From contig JAGFBZ010001254.1 in NCBI GenBank assembly GCA_018398805.1, positions 992,001-1,056,000 of the forward strand: a stretch of 64,000 bases of DNA, read 5' to 3'. This document shows, piece after piece, positions 61,900-64,000 of the stretch (positions are counted from its first letter, which is position 1; each line of letters begins with the position of its first letter). The notes beneath the pieces are model-generated. The model made no database searches. It saw only the letters and a program-made list of their open reading frames with translations, and was not told the origin of the DNA. Made by a program: the position numbers and the translations under genes. This stretch comes from Hirundichthys speculiger. Its lineage: Eukaryota > Chordata > Actinopteri > Beloniformes > Exocoetidae.

Positions 61900-64000
61900 A
61901 TGCTGCAGTCCTGAAATACAGGAATCAGTATATTTTCACTATGATAGACTGATACTGTCTAAAGTGAAACATAAAGTCAAAGTACATGAAAAATCATAAG
62001 AATCACTACACTAAAAATTATATTCTAATAAAATACAAATTTCTATATTTGAACTTGTCCTAATTTAGGGTAGTAATATCAGTTTAGTGTCTGATCATAT
62101 GCCCTTATAAATGGACTAATCTCCACTGTAAATGACCAAAACGGCTGCAGCGGTGTGTCATTACTGGGAGCAGTGCTCTGAGACCATGTGTTAAAGAAAG
62201 AATCTAAAAGTTAATCGGTGACAAAAATCAGACAAATCGCCAGCGCATAAAAAGTCTTCTGCATGAAAGCACAAAGAAAAATTTTGCAAATTTAGCTCAG
62301 TGGGTCCCTTGCTCTAATTTTTCTCTCGTGATGTCCACTGCAGTTCTGTGAGCTAGTTTCATCTTTGTTGATGTGTGATGTAGAGCCCTGGGGCAACACG
62401 CAGTTGTCACAAATACCATCGAGATGGCAGCTATAAGTTACTTTTTTAGTTTGTTTCTTTTCCTACAATAGTAGTCAAATGAGACCATGAAAGCTAGATG
62501 ACAGTTTTTACAAGTAATCAAATATTTTTTCAAGTGAATTTAAAACAATTTTTTTTACATCAGGTTAAAAAAAAAAATCCTTGTGTTGCGTTAATTTTTT
62601 ATATAGCTAATAGTAATTTTGTGTGTGTGTGTGCTGCATTAATAACAACTCAATTGGATGCAACAGGGTTACCAAGTAATTTCAAACAGGACAACATAGA
62701 TATATTCAACAACATACATCTGATTGGTTATGCAGCAAAGAAATAATTGTGAGAATACAATTTAGAACCCTGGGATTTACACTGATGGAAAACCATTCAG
62801 AGATATCAGAAGTAAAATCAGTCACAGCTGCTCTGAAACCTATGGCTGATGTGCTCTGTGGACACACACACACACACACACACACAACACCCACACATAC
62901 AGGTGTGGGTTGTTTAGACTGACAAAATTCCCAAAACGGGTATGTTGGTGGTTTACACTGACACACCTTTCCTTTGACCCTAGAGGGATGGAACAAAGGC
63001 TAAATCACAGCAAAAAAAATGAAAAAATTTTAGCGCACTTTAGCTTTCAGAAATAAGCTTCAGATCCTGAGATATCAGACCTGACTACATGGTGGTCTGT
63101 GCTGACTTTTGAATTGTGGTTTCTGGAGACACAAACTGGTTTATGGCGACTTTAAAGGGACAAGGAAGCCACACCCCCAACACCCCAAATTAACATAAAT
63201 ACACGACCAGGCATTACACTGCCAGACACTAATATGCATTCGGGGAACACAATCAAACTACATTATTTAGAGATAAAAGTGTACGTCTTTCTACTCCTGA
63301 CATTTGCATAGTTTACTTTCTACTTATGGTTCAGACTCAGGTTCTGGAAGTGGAAAAGCACTAACTTTCAACTTTATTCTTTCTGCAAATCCAGCAGCGT
63401 GCTGGGACTTGTTCATAAAACAGTCCTTTATGACATGTTGCAAAATAAATAAATAACACAAATACAGTCAATTTGTTGTTGACCGGGAAAAAACAAACCA
63501 AAAACAAACAAACAAAATCCATTCAACTTTCCCTCACAATCAAAAACACTTTGGAAGCATAACAATAGCAAATATTCTTCGTAATACGTACGTAAGCATA
63601 CTACAACATACATTTAACTTGTTTTTGAGCCTCTAGTCAGCTCTCTGCAGATAAGTCATGGTCATAATGTAAATTCCTCAGTGATGGACTGATTGTTGCT
63701 ATGTTAACTGTTATAATTTCCTAAGATTATTATTAGAAATGCATCTGTGTTGCCTGCTCTCTCAAGAGGAACAAGGCATCTCCTCAATCTGAAGATGCAC
63801 CCCTGCAATATCTGAGCGCATCTCACAACTGTCAACCATTCCCACATTTGGCTGGTTGAGCAAAAAGCACATTCAGCCCAGGTGTCTTTCAGTCACACAC
63901 ACACACACACACACCTAGTGAGAGAGCCCCCTGACCCCTTTAATACAGTACAACAATACACTACAATACAACAACGTGAGCTCCTGCACAAATGATGCCA
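61900..64000. other. Probably clmp intron 1 or upstream sequence; no gene recognised
   Basis: Contents are a (GT)n patch at about 62621-62633, (CA)n at 62862-62886 and (CA)n at 63894-63914. No coding exon, promoter or start-codon exon for clmp was found. Confidence 0.5.

Overview
The window is vertebrate genomic DNA, very probably from a teleost fish. It is AT-rich and intron-dominated, full of microsatellites, and carries typical fish repeats: tRNA-headed SINE copies, a Tc1-type transposase relic, short hAT-like elements and LINE fragments. No bacterial features such as operons, ribosome binding sites or CRISPR arrays were seen.

Only one protein-coding gene could be supported, on the minus strand: the fish orthologue of CLMP (CXADR-like membrane protein; adipocyte adhesion molecule), a junctional Ig-superfamily adhesion protein. 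Six coding exons could be placed with splice sites and matching phases: 39387-39538 and 32666-32867 (V-type Ig domain), 29536-29703 and 28038-28160 (C2-type Ig domain), 27454-27595 (transmembrane segment and start of the tail) and 20289-20625 (cytoplasmic tail and stop). They encode about 374 residues. The short exon carrying the start codon and most of the signal peptide was not found and probably lies beyond 64000, so 39539-64000 is best read as part of a large first intron.

Layout: 1-20288 is sequence downstream of clmp (3' UTR, then intergenic) with LINE, SINE, hAT-like and simple-repeat debris. 20289-39538 is the clmp gene body; intron 6 (20626-27453) has collected SINEs and a dead Tc1 element. 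39539-64000 is TE-sprinkled, probably intronic DNA with two related non-autonomous elements (43311-44029 and 51429-52557), both lying in TA microsatellites.

I found no new multi-gene system. The points most worth a second look are a PPxY (WW-binding) motif in the CLMP tail, inverted SINE fragments around exons 5-6, the paired elements in TA tracts, and a conserved-element candidate near 57270-57420.
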